From Chitinophagales bacterium (GTDB lineage Bacteria > Bacteroidota > Bacteroidia > Chitinophagales > S012-47), in NCBI GenBank assembly GCA_015487695.1, contig WFPF01000034.1, positions 1-41,293 on the forward strand: DNA of 41,293 bases, written 5' to 3'. Both the position numbers and the translations under genes were made by a program. Shown here one piece after another: positions 17,788 through 25,296 of the stretch (positions within the stretch are counted from its first letter, which is position 1; each line of letters starts with the position of its first letter). The notes beneath the pieces were generated by a model. The model was not told the origin of the DNA. It saw only the letters and a program-made list of their open reading frames with translations, and made no database searches.

Positions 17788-18180
17788 TTAGGTATTTAGG
17801 GCCTGCAGAGCCGACCTGACCCAGCGGGCATCGATGGCATTGTGGGAGGCATGAGCCTGCACATGGCCCCTGTGAAGGAGCAGAACCTGGGGGCTTTCAT
17901 GTCTTATGCCAAGGTCATCTGCAATGATCTGCGAGAGCGACTTCCTGTTTACCACATTGACGACATACATTTTTGCACGCTCTTCTATCTCCGATTTCAG
18001 ATGTAAGACTCTGGTAAGAGCCACATCGCTCAGTGAGCAACGCCTGCTGTGTTTGAAAAGCAGCACGGGCTGACGGTTGGAGCCGGCAAGAATGCGCTTC
18101 CATTCTTCGGTCGTTGCAATTTCACCCAATGCAAAGGAATTGCTTTTGCTGCTGATGTCTTTAATCCACTTTCTGATCAT
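17788..18180 (-). CDS. ytxJ: YtxJ-like bacillithiol-system thioredoxin-fold protein
   Basis: A 130-residue thioredoxin-like protein of the YtxJ (DUF2847) family, which is proposed to act in bacillithiol-dependent redox reactions. The key motif is LLFKHSRRCSLSDVALTRV (about residues 40-58), with a single active-site Cys in the HSxRCxxS pattern typical of YtxJ. ESPQVLLLHRG holds the cis-Pro loop (SPQ). The start overlaps the end of the DUF547 gene by 20 bases, so it is the last gene of that operon. Confidence 0.85.
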   Translation of the reverse strand: MIRKWIKDISSKSNSFALGEIATTEEWKRILAGSNRQPVLLFKHSRRCSLSDVALTRVLHLKSEIEERAKMYVVNVVNRKSLSQIIADDLGIRHESPQVLLLHRGHVQAHASHNAIDARWVRSALQALNT

Positions 18181-18958
18181 CCCGGGCTTCGTTTATTTTC
18201 CAGTTGTATTTTTTGAATTGAATGTGCTTTGGCAATTCTTCCTTTCCGGTCCAGCTTTTCATTTTTTCTCTGAGACCCTCCTCGCCTCCGAAGTCATCGA
18301 GAAACCAGCCGAAGATGGCCGAGAGTTCCGTGTGTTCTTCGTCTATGACATTACGAGCCGGATCGGAAAGAAACTGAAGGGTTCCGCTCTGCAACTGCTG
18401 CTCCAGTTTCCGGCTCTTATACGCTTCGCGTGAGAGAGCCGGGCATGACTCGGAAGCGCAATTGATGGCAAAATGTATGCGGGGCTCTTTCAGCCTGCGA
18501 AGTATGCGATGCTCTATGTCGTTGAGAGAGAGTTTCATTCCGGCCACCGGTATAAAATGCCGGTCGAAGATACTACCGAAGAAAGGAATGCGGTTTGGGG
18601 TCTTTATGTCGCGGATAGATTGCACGGGATAGTGCCGCAGCATGAGGCTTACGGTAGCTGCATTGTACAGATTAATCCAGTAGGCCAGCTGGTCTTCGCG
18701 CGACCACTCGGCCGAAGGAGCCTGTCGGCCAACGGATGTGATTAGCTCTTCAAGCTTTTTTGCTTCGTGCCGCCACGCTCCGTACCTTACTTTGCCATCA
18801 CTTTGTACATAGCGCCTAAGCATTTCTTCCCAATCATTCCAGTGCGGAGGATTGGTCTGCCTGCTTCTGCGGGCAATTTCTTCCATCAGTTCAGTGCCCT
18901 TGCGGAAGGGGTATCGAAGTCGGAATAGTATTTTGAAAGCCGTTCGGGCGAGCGTCAT
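18161..18958 (-). CDS. DUF547 domain protein
   Basis: This 265-residue protein matches the DUF547 pattern: WNDWEEMLRRYVQSDGKVRY, then DQLAYWINLYNAATVSLML (about 88-106), HFAINCASESCPALSREAY (about 163-181) and an FGWFLDDFGG end. The conserved NCAS(x)SCP cysteines are present. DUF547 proteins are of unknown biochemical role; many are secreted, but here the N-terminus (MTLARTAFKILFRLRYPF) is only a weak hydrophobic, basic segment and not a clear signal peptide. It overlaps the upstream gene by four bases (ATGA) and the YtxJ gene by 20 bases. Confidence 0.88.
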   Translation of the reverse strand: MTLARTAFKILFRLRYPFRKGTELMEEIARRSRQTNPPHWNDWEEMLRRYVQSDGKVRYGAWRHEAKKLEELITSVGRQAPSAEWSREDQLAYWINLYNAATVSLMLRHYPVQSIRDIKTPNRIPFFGSIFDRHFIPVAGMKLSLNDIEHRILRRLKEPRIHFAINCASESCPALSREAYKSRKLEQQLQSGTLQFLSDPARNVIDEEHTELSAIFGWFLDDFGGEEGLREKMKSWTGKEELPKHIQFKKYNWKINEARDDQKVD

Positions 18959-19851
18959 TTTACCATATTCATTATTCGTATGGCTTTGTCAATTCCCTCG
19001 TCAAAAAACTCGCGCAGCTGATAGAGCTGTTCTCTGGCCGAAGGGATGGCTGCCAGCACGCTGCTTTTCAGAAATATGCCATAAAATCCCGCTGTATGCC
19101 AATAACCTTTTGAGAGCAGGCCGGGCAACTGGAGCGGCCGGGCATGATCCCATGGATAGAAGGTAATGTAGAAATAGGGCTCGGGAACGTGTTCATCGGC
19201 TATGTTCCATCCTGCATAGATACCTTTTGTGACATTTCCCTCTTCGTCTTTCCGGTAAGGAATAAAAATACCGGAATCAAAATGATGGGGCCAGATGCGC
19301 ACTTCACTGGAATCTTTGAAGCGGAGGGCAATGTTTCCGAGTATAATATTGGCATTGGAGCGATAGGCAGCGAGGTCGTTGCGTGCATCAATTTCCGGTA
19401 TCCGGTAGGGTTTCCCCTGGTCGAATTCATATTGGGGAATCTCATAATGCAGATCCCATTTCAGCAGGGCGGGGTCGAGGCCACGCTTTTCCACTTCGGC
19501 CCGCAGCCACTCCAGCACCTCTTCGCGGGTCTTTCCATGGAGGGGCAGGCGCGTCCATTCTTCCGTTCCGTTGTCAACCAGAGCCAGGGAGAAGTCATTT
19601 GAATCGAGGGCGAGAGAGAAGATAGCCGACCCTGTGATGGGGCGTCCTGTGTACGCCTTTCGCGGGCTGTCCCAGGCCATATTGGTGTGGCTATCGTCCT
19701 CCATATGTGCCAGGTATGCTTTCCCGGCCATGGCAATAAACTGTGCTGCATGATGAAAAGGCCGGATGGCTTCATTCAAAATGGCGGGATCGCTGATGCT
19801 GACTGCCCTGTAGCCCGGGGCTATGGTGTTTACGTTGATAAGCTTTGCCAT
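18955..19851 (-). CDS. Conserved protein of unknown function (possibly DUF5996-like)
   Basis: I do not recognise this 298-residue protein with confidence. It begins IAPGYRAVSISDPAILNEAIRPFHHAAQFIAMAGKAYL and has no signal peptide or membrane helix, so it is probably cytoplasmic. Conserved-looking aromatic and charged patches include EVRIWPHHFDSGIF, YAGWNIADEHVPEPYFYITF and WHTAGFYG. The plan vaguely recalls DUF5996 (LPL-strand after a substrate-like half, then VEIP and a WPHHFD-type segment), but this is a guess. It is the first gene of a tight operon with the DUF547 and YtxJ-like genes; no good -7 box was found in front of it. Confidence 0.75.
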   Translation of the reverse strand: MAKLINVNTIAPGYRAVSISDPAILNEAIRPFHHAAQFIAMAGKAYLAHMEDDSHTNMAWDSPRKAYTGRPITGSAIFSLALDSNDFSLALVDNGTEEWTRLPLHGKTREEVLEWLRAEVEKRGLDPALLKWDLHYEIPQYEFDQGKPYRIPEIDARNDLAAYRSNANIILGNIALRFKDSSEVRIWPHHFDSGIFIPYRKDEEGNVTKGIYAGWNIADEHVPEPYFYITFYPWDHARPLQLPGLLSKGYWHTAGFYGIFLKSSVLAAIPSAREQLYQLREFFDEGIDKAIRIMNMVK

Positions 19852-19992
19852 CGTTGCTGTTTTCTTTTAAGTTGGTATGCGTTCAAATACGAAAGTCCTT
19901 ATTTCGTTCTTGAATTTGCATTCTTTGACTATAAATGTAAGGGGTCTGACAAAGAAAAGGCGCACGGAGGATAAGTGAATAAAGGGCCTCCG

Positions 19993-20030
19993 AAAAGAAA
20001 AAAAGGAGTTTCCGCGAGGGAAACTCCTTT
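19993..20030 (-). terminator. Rho-independent terminator for the tRNA-Gln gene
   Basis: A perfect 12-bp stem, GGAAACTCCTTT (20019-20030) with AAAGGAGTTTCC (20002-20013), encloses a 5-base loop. Reading the minus strand, the hairpin is followed by a T-rich run (TTTTTTCTTTT). It begins immediately at the tRNA CCA end. Confidence 0.92.
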
Positions 20031-20105
20031 GGCTGGCCGACTAGGGCTCGAACCTAGACTCTTCTGGACCAAAACCAGACGTGTTGCCAATTACACCATC
20101 GGCCA
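20030..20105 (-). tRNA. tRNA-Gln (anticodon TTG)
   Basis: On the minus strand the sequence folds as a full cloverleaf. The acceptor stem is TGGCCGA with TCGGCCA, the anticodon stem TCTGG/CCAGA encloses the loop TTTTGGT (anticodon TTG, reading CAA/CAG), and the T arm is CTAGG-TTCGAGC-CCTAG. The discriminator is G (20033) and the 3' CCA is encoded (20032-20030). It has its own promoter and terminator. Confidence 0.97.
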
Positions 20106-20115
20106 AAATGGAATG

Positions 20116-20145
20116 CAAAGTTAAAAAACAATTAATTAGAGCAAA
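20116..20145 (-). promoter_or_regulatory. Promoter for tRNA-Gln (TTTTG, 18-base spacer, TAACTTTG)
   Basis: On the minus strand the -7 box TAACTTTG lies at 20123-20116 and a -33 TTTTG at 20146-20142, 18 bases upstream. Transcription would begin at about 20109-20105, right at the mature 5' end of the tRNA. This is the best promoter in the window. Confidence 0.7.
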
Positions 20146-20239
20146 AGTGCGATTCAATAAAAATTGAATTAATTACAGGATGCCTCTGATGTCTTGTGAA
20201 GTAAATGGATGAGAGCACCTGAAAACCGCTTTCATTTCT

Positions 20240-20247
20240 TAAATTTG
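20240..20247 (+). promoter_or_regulatory. Candidate -7 box (TAAATTTG) for the DUF2723 gene
   Basis: TAAATTTG matches TAnnTTTG and lies 38 bases before the ATG at 20286. Transcription would start near 20254, so the in-frame TTG at 20256 could hardly be used. No clear -33 element. Confidence 0.4.
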
Positions 20248-20285
20248 GGCACCTTTTGCTTGGCAATAAACAAAGATCAGAACAC

Positions 20286-23200
20286 ATGAACGGATTCAAG
20301 AAAATAAACACACTGGCAGGGTGGATGGTATTCCTCTTTGCTCTTGTAGTGTATGTACTTACACTCGAGCCGACCGTCAGTTTTTGGGACTGCGGAGAAT
20401 TTATCTCTGCAGCATACAAATTGGAAGTCGTTCACCCGCCCGGGTCTCCGATGCACATGCTCACGGGGCGCTTCTTCTCCCTTTTTGCCCCGGGCTTGCA
20501 GTATGTGGCCTATATGATCAATTTCCTCTCGGCCCTGACGAGTGCCTTTACCATCCTCTTTATGTTTTGGACATTGACCTACCTCATGCGGAAGGTGTAC
20601 AAAGCCGGACAGGAATATGACCGGCTCGATACCTTGCTCGTCATCGGCAGTGCAGTGATCGCGGCTTTGTCGGCTACTTTCCTTGATTCTTTCTGGTTTT
20701 CGGCTGTGGAGGGCGAAGTTTACGCCTACTCAGCCTTCTTTTTCTTTGCCATCGTGTGGGCCATGATTCGATGGGATGCCGCAGCCGACACACCCTATGC
20801 CGATCGCTGGCTGATACTCATAGGCTTTCTGGTGGGCCTCGGCCTCGGGGTACACCTCCTGCACCTGCTGGCTTTGCCGGCCCTGGCCTATATCTACTAT
20901 TTCAGAAAATACAAACCCTCACCCAAAGGATTCCTGATAACTTTCTTCGTAGGCTTTGGCTTGCTGGCCTTTGTCATGTGGGGGGTGCTCGACTATTTCA
21001 TTAAGATTGCCGTGAAGCTGGACATTCTTTTTGTGAACAGCTTCGGACTGCCCTTCAACAGCGGTGTGATCTTTTTCCTTTTGCTGGTATTCGGTCTTGG
21101 CATTTACTTTATCTCCTTTGCAAAGAAGAGAAAGAAACCGGCCCTGTGGACAGGCATTCTGGCTTTTCTCATGCTGATTATCGGCTTGTCGTCCTATTCA
21201 ACCGTCATGTCGAGGGCCAAAGCCAATCCGCCCATCAACATGAATGAACCGGCCGACATTGCCAGGCTCTATTCCTATCTGAAACGCGAACAATACGGAA
21301 GCCGTCCGCTGATCTACGGACCTACTTTCATGGCACAGCCGCTGGATCAGAAAGTGACGGGTACCCGCTATCAGGCAGATTTTGATGCGGGCAAATACAT
21401 TGAGATCGGAAAGAAAACAGAGTATGTTTTCGATGTAAGTAAAATTGAAGATCGCCTGAGGGCCTCTATACGGCAGGGAAACCCCAATGCTTCGGAAGCA
21501 CAAATCAACAATCTCCTGAACTCTTACCGTAAGAAAAACAAAAAGATGCTCTTCCCGCGCATGGGCTCGCTGATGAACAACGACCATGCCCGGCAATACA
21601 GGAAGTGGCTCAACCTTAAAGAAGGGGAAGTGCCCGGCTTTGGAGACAATATGCGTTTCTTTTTCGACTACCAGATCGGCTACATGTATTTCCGCTACTT
21701 CATGTGGAACTTCAGCGGCCGACAGGACAACCTGCAGGGGCACATCGACCGTGGTCTGAAAAACGGAAACTGGCTGACAGGTATTCGTTTTCTGGATGTC
21801 ATGCGACTGGGCAAGAGCAAACTGGATGATCCGGAGTCGAAGAACAATCCGGCCCGAAACAATTTCTACATGCTTCCTTTCCTCCTCGGTTTGCTGGGAC
21901 TGGTCTACAATTACAAAAAGAACAAACAGGTCTTCACGGTTCTTATGGTTCTCTTTTTCTTCTCGGGAATCATGCTCATCATCAATGCCAATGAACCTCC
22001 GAGCGAACCGCGCGAAAGAGACTATGCCCTGGCTTTGTCGTTCATCACCTATGCCATGTGGATCGGCATGGGCGTATTGGCGCTCTTCGAATTCCTGCGG
22101 GAAAAGATGAGCCGCAAGGCCGCTCTGGCGGCATCTCTGGCTGTCAGTGCCATCGTTCCGCTTATCATGGGCTTCCAGGGATGGGATGATCACGACCGCT
22201 CAGGCCGTTATGTGGCCCGTGATTCGGCATGGAATTATCTGGAATCGCTGGCACCCAATGCCATCCTGTTTACACAGGGCGACAACGATACCTATCCCCT
22301 TTGGTACATTCAGGAAGTGGAGCACGTACGACCCGATGTGCGCATTATTAATCTGAGCCTGCTGGCTGTAGACTGGTACATTGATCAGCTGAACAATCGC
22401 ATCAATGATGCTCCGCCTCTGAAACTCACATTTAACAAACGCGATTACATGGGTGACGGCCTTATCCAAACCCCCATCCAGAAGAGCAAGCGATTTATCA
22501 ATAAATACGGATACGACCTGCCTACGGTGTTGAAATATGTAAGGCAGCAATCACGCACCGGAGAGCGGGCCATTATTCCGGTCAAGAAATTCACGGTGAA
22601 AGTGGACTCTGCCCGTGCGGCCCGTGCCGGACTTATTCCCGAAAAATATGCGAACTACGTGGTGCCGCAAATTGAAGGCAAATTGAGAGGCAACTCCATT
22701 TTCCGCGATGAGCTGATGATCCTCGATATTATTGCTTCCAATTATCCGGAGCGCCCGATTTACTATTCGATTACGGTTGACCCCGCCAAGCAATTGGGCC
22801 TTGGCAAGTACTTGCAGCGGGAAGGTCTGGGCTATCGCCTCATGGCCGTGGCACCCCCGAGCAATGCGGGCGGAAATGGATTCGTCAATACGGATTTGAT
22901 GTATGATAACATCACACAGAAGTGGAAATTCGGCAATGTAGACAAGAAGAAAATGTTCATGGAGGAGTGGACAGATCGCACCGTACGCATGCTGAGGGGC
23001 AACCTCATCTATCTGGCCAATGTGATGGAAGTGGCCAATGAAAGCAAGGAAAAACGCAAAGATCTGCTGCGCATGACCTGGGAGAAATTCCCAAGCTGGA
23101 ATGTGCCCTACTATGATCCCAATGAACTCTATCCGGTATTAAGCCTCTCGGTCAATGCCGGTGACGATTCTCTGGTGCCCGTAGTGATTGAAGAAATGAT

Positions 23201-23507
23201 CAGGGTGCTGAAAGAGGACATCGCTTATAATTATGATGCCGGGGATATGGAGGTGAACCGCTCGAAATACGGGGGCGGAGCACGTGATTTTCTGTTCAAG
23301 GTATCGTCTCAGCAGGGGCAGAGCTTATCGGTGCATGGACGTCAGTTGCTGCGCGATGTATCGCTCATCAACACCATCGCCTCGCAGTTGGAAGACAAAG
23401 GGAAAAGTGAATGGCTGGATGCCTTCAAAAAAGGAATCAATGCCCTGGAAGAAGAGTACAATATGCAGCTGATCAATCCGGACCTGATGAATGTAAGCGG
23501 TGGATAG
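20286..23507 (+). CDS. DUF2723 multi-membrane protein (TMEM260-like glycosyltransferase, GT-C fold)
   Basis: A 1073-residue integral membrane protein. The N-terminal half has about ten hydrophobic helices with the DUF2723 signature near the start: EPTVSFWDCGEFISAAYKL followed by VVHPPGSP (about residues 28-55), an acidic luminal/periplasmic loop expected to hold the catalytic Asp/Glu of GT-C enzymes. The C-terminal half is soluble and periplasmic (NAILFTQGDNDTYPLWYIQ). The human relative TMEM260 is an O-mannosyltransferase, so protein or lipid glycosylation from a lipid-linked sugar is the likely role; this is family-based inference. Translation probably starts at ATG 20286. It overlaps rlmB by eight bases. 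Confidence 0.9.
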   Translation: MNGFKKINTLAGWMVFLFALVVYVLTLEPTVSFWDCGEFISAAYKLEVVHPPGSPMHMLTGRFFSLFAPGLQYVAYMINFLSALTSAFTILFMFWTLTYLMRKVYKAGQEYDRLDTLLVIGSAVIAALSATFLDSFWFSAVEGEVYAYSAFFFFAIVWAMIRWDAAADTPYADRWLILIGFLVGLGLGVHLLHLLALPALAYIYYFRKYKPSPKGFLITFFVGFGLLAFVMWGVLDYFIKIAVKLDILFVNSFGLPFNSGVIFFLLLVFGLGIYFISFAKKRKKPALWTGILAFLMLIIGLSSYSTVMSRAKANPPINMNEPADIARLYSYLKREQYGSRPLIYGPTFMAQPLDQKVTGTRYQADFDAGKYIEIGKKTEYVFDVSKIEDRLRASIRQGNPNASEAQINNLLNSYRKKNKKMLFPRMGSLMNNDHARQYRKWLNLKEGEVPGFGDNMRFFFDYQIGYMYFRYFMWNFSGRQDNLQGHIDRGLKNGNWLTGIRFLDVMRLGKSKLDDPESKNNPARNNFYMLPFLLGLLGLVYNYKKNKQVFTVLMVLFFFSGIMLIINANEPPSEPRERDYALALSFITYAMWIGMGVLALFEFLREKMSRKAALAASLAVSAIVPLIMGFQGWDDHDRSGRYVARDSAWNYLESLAPNAILFTQGDNDTYPLWYIQEVEHVRPDVRIINLSLLAVDWYIDQLNNRINDAPPLKLTFNKRDYMGDGLIQTPIQKSKRFINKYGYDLPTVLKYVRQQSRTGERAIIPVKKFTVKVDSARAARAGLIPEKYANYVVPQIEGKLRGNSIFRDELMILDIIASNYPERPIYYSITVDPAKQLGLGKYLQREGLGYRLMAVAPPSNAGGNGFVNTDLMYDNITQKWKFGNVDKKKMFMEEWTDRTVRMLRGNLIYLANVMEVANESKEKRKDLLRMTWEKFPSWNVPYYDPNELYPVLSLSVNAGDDSLVPVVIEEMIRVLKEDIAYNYDAGDMEVNRSKYGGGARDFLFKVSSQQGQSLSVHGRQLLRDVSLINTIASQLEDKGKSEWLDAFKKGINALEEEYNMQLINPDLMNVSGG

Positions 23508-24246
23508 AGAGTCGGGCGACAGGGTATATGGGCGGCACCCCGTGTTTGAGGTGTTGCAGTCGGGCAAATCAATTGACAGGGTCTGGATCTCCCGGGATGC
23601 GAGGGGCGAGTTGATCGGAGATATCCGTAAAATTTGCAAAGAGCGCAAGATCCCGGTACTCAATGTTCCTGCCCAGCGCCTAAAGCAGGAAGTAAAAGGC
23701 AATCACCAGGGGGTGTTGGCCTTTCTTTCCGGAGTGGAGTTTCAGCAGCTCGAAGATGTTCTTCCGCTGATCTACGAATCGGGCGAGCTCCCTTTCCTTC
23801 TCATTCTCGACCGTGTTTCGGATGTGCGCAATATCGGGGCCATTGCCCGGACGGCCTACATCGCGGGTGTACACGCCATCGTGGTGCCGAAAAAAGGATC
23901 ATCGGCTCTGGGAGCCGATGCCATGAAAACCTCAGCCGGAGCCCTTCAGCATATTCCCGTTTGCCGCCATCAGTCGCTTGACGAGGTCATGCAAATCTGC
24001 CACGACAACGGCATACGCATCTACGCACTGAGTGAAAAAGGAGAAAAAATGATAGGAGAGGAAGCTTTGAAGCTGCCGCTTGCTCTGATCATGGGTTCGG
24101 AAGGTGAGGGCATACATCCTCGTCTGCTTGCGCAGTGCGACCGGGTGCTGAAACTGCCCATGACCCGCTCATTCGACTCTTACAACGTGTCCGTAGCAGC
24201 CGGAATGGCCCTTTATGAAGTGATGCGCCAGAACAATCAGATGTGA
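23500..24246 (+). CDS. rlmB: 23S rRNA 2'-O-methyltransferase RlmB-like (TrmH/SpoU family)
   Basis: SAM-dependent 2'-O-ribose methyltransferase of the SPOUT class acting on RNA, most likely 23S rRNA. The N-terminal substrate domain starts VYGRHPVFEVLQSGKSIDRV; the knotted catalytic domain has RVSDVRNIGAIARTAYIAG (about residues 107-125), GSEGEGI (about 200-206) and LPMTRSFDSYNVSVAAGMAL (motif 3). Length 248 residues is normal. The start is GTG at 23500, overlapping the DUF2723 gene. Its stop overlaps the convergent threonine dehydrogenase gene by 10 bases. Confidence 0.93.
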   Translation: MDRESGDRVYGRHPVFEVLQSGKSIDRVWISRDARGELIGDIRKICKERKIPVLNVPAQRLKQEVKGNHQGVLAFLSGVEFQQLEDVLPLIYESGELPFLLILDRVSDVRNIGAIARTAYIAGVHAIVVPKKGSSALGADAMKTSAGALQHIPVCRHQSLDEVMQICHDNGIRIYALSEKGEKMIGEEALKLPLALIMGSEGEGIHPRLLAQCDRVLKLPMTRSFDSYNVSVAAGMALYEVMRQNNQM

Positions 24247-25169
24247 GCGAGCATGTCGGCAGTCATTCTGTCCAAATCATACCCGGCCTGCCAGCCCCAG
24301 TCTTCGCGGGCAAATGAATCGTCTATGGAATGTGGCCAGGAGTCGGCAATTGCCTGGCGAAAATCGGGCTTGTAATCGATCCGGAATTCAGGAATAAATT
24401 TTCTGATGGCATCGGCCAGTCCGGCCGGAGTAAAACTCACCCCCGCAAAATTATAGCTGCTGCGAATGCGCAGGCCTTCGGCCGGAGCGTCCATCAGTTG
24501 CAGGGTGCCACGGATGGCATCGGGCATATACATCATGGGCAGTTCGGTGTCGGCCCGGAGAAAAGAAGTATAGTGTTGCTCATACTTTGCGGCATGAAAA
24601 ATGGCAATGGCATAATCGGTGGTGCCTCCGCCCGGTTTTGTTTTATAGCTGATAAGGCCCGGATAGCGGATGCTGCGCACATCCAGACCGTATTTCCCGA
24701 AATAATACTGGCACCATCCTTCCCCGGCTTTTTTGCTGATGCCATAGACCGTGGTCGGGTCCATAATGGTGATTTGCGGAGTCTGGTCCTTGGGGGTGGT
24801 CGGGCCGAAAGCACCGATGGATGAGGGCCAGAAAACTTTAGATATACCCAGGTCCACGGAAGCCTGAAGAATGCTGAGCAGGCTGTTCATATTCAGATTC
24901 CAGCCGGCAAGGGGCTTTTGCTCGGCAACAGCCGAAAGCATGGCAGCCAGATGATAGACCTGGGTGGGGCGATATCTTCGGAACTTCTCTTCAATGGCTT
25001 TTCTGTTCAGCACATCCAGGATGTCCCAGGGCCCCGCATCGGGGTGTGCAGGCGCACGCAGATCCGTGGTGATGATATGGTCCTGTCCGTATCGATTGCG
25101 CAATGCTTCTGCCAATTCGCTGCCTATCTGCCCGTTGGCCCCGGTGATCAAAATACGCTCTGCTCCCAT
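24237..25169 (-). CDS. SDR-type L-threonine 3-dehydrogenase
   Basis: NAD-dependent enzyme of the extended SDR family, related to threonine dehydrogenases of Flavobacterium and Cytophaga, which oxidise threonine to 2-amino-3-ketobutyrate. The cofactor motif TGANGQIG is at residues 9-16. The family hallmarks are VYHLAAMLSAVAEQKP, KVFWPSSIGAFGPTTP, the catalytic TVYGISKKAGE (Tyr-x3-Lys) and RSIRYPGLISYKTKPGGGTT. Length 310 is normal. A general sugar epimerase is less likely given these specific motifs. The partner kbl is not in the window. Confidence 0.92.
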   Translation of the reverse strand: MGAERILITGANGQIGSELAEALRNRYGQDHIITTDLRAPAHPDAGPWDILDVLNRKAIEEKFRRYRPTQVYHLAAMLSAVAEQKPLAGWNLNMNSLLSILQASVDLGISKVFWPSSIGAFGPTTPKDQTPQITIMDPTTVYGISKKAGEGWCQYYFGKYGLDVRSIRYPGLISYKTKPGGGTTDYAIAIFHAAKYEQHYTSFLRADTELPMMYMPDAIRGTLQLMDAPAEGLRIRSSYNFAGVSFTPAGLADAIRKFIPEFRIDYKPDFRQAIADSWPHSIDDSFAREDWGWQAGYDLDRMTADMLAHI

Positions 25170-25188
25170 GTTTCCGTTTTATGCACGC

Positions 25189-25196
25189 CAAAATTA
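25189..25196 (-). promoter_or_regulatory. Candidate -7 box (TAATTTTG) for threonine dehydrogenase
   Basis: On the minus strand TAATTTTG fits TAnnTTTG and is 19 bases before the ATG at 25169. No -33 element was recognised. Confidence 0.4.
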
Positions 25197-25266
25197 AACG
25201 TTTCTGCATATTGTGGGCAGCGTGTATTTTAAAAAAGAATGCCTTACGAAGGGTATGAATAATTTT

Positions 25267-25274
25267 TAACTTTA
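25267..25274 (+). promoter_or_regulatory. Possible -7 box (TAACTTTA) for the YfhO-like gene
   Basis: Seven of eight positions match TAnnTTTG (last base A). It lies 22 bases before the ATG at 25297, the same spacing seen for other genes here, so it may start the YfhO-glycosyltransferase-propeller operon. Confidence 0.3.
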
Positions 25275-25296
25275 GCCTGCTTAAAAATCAGCACTC

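Noticed and set aside
21198-22193. 331-codon minus-strand frame opposite the DUF2723 gene
   Set aside because: Shadow of a clear membrane protein; translated product has no domain.
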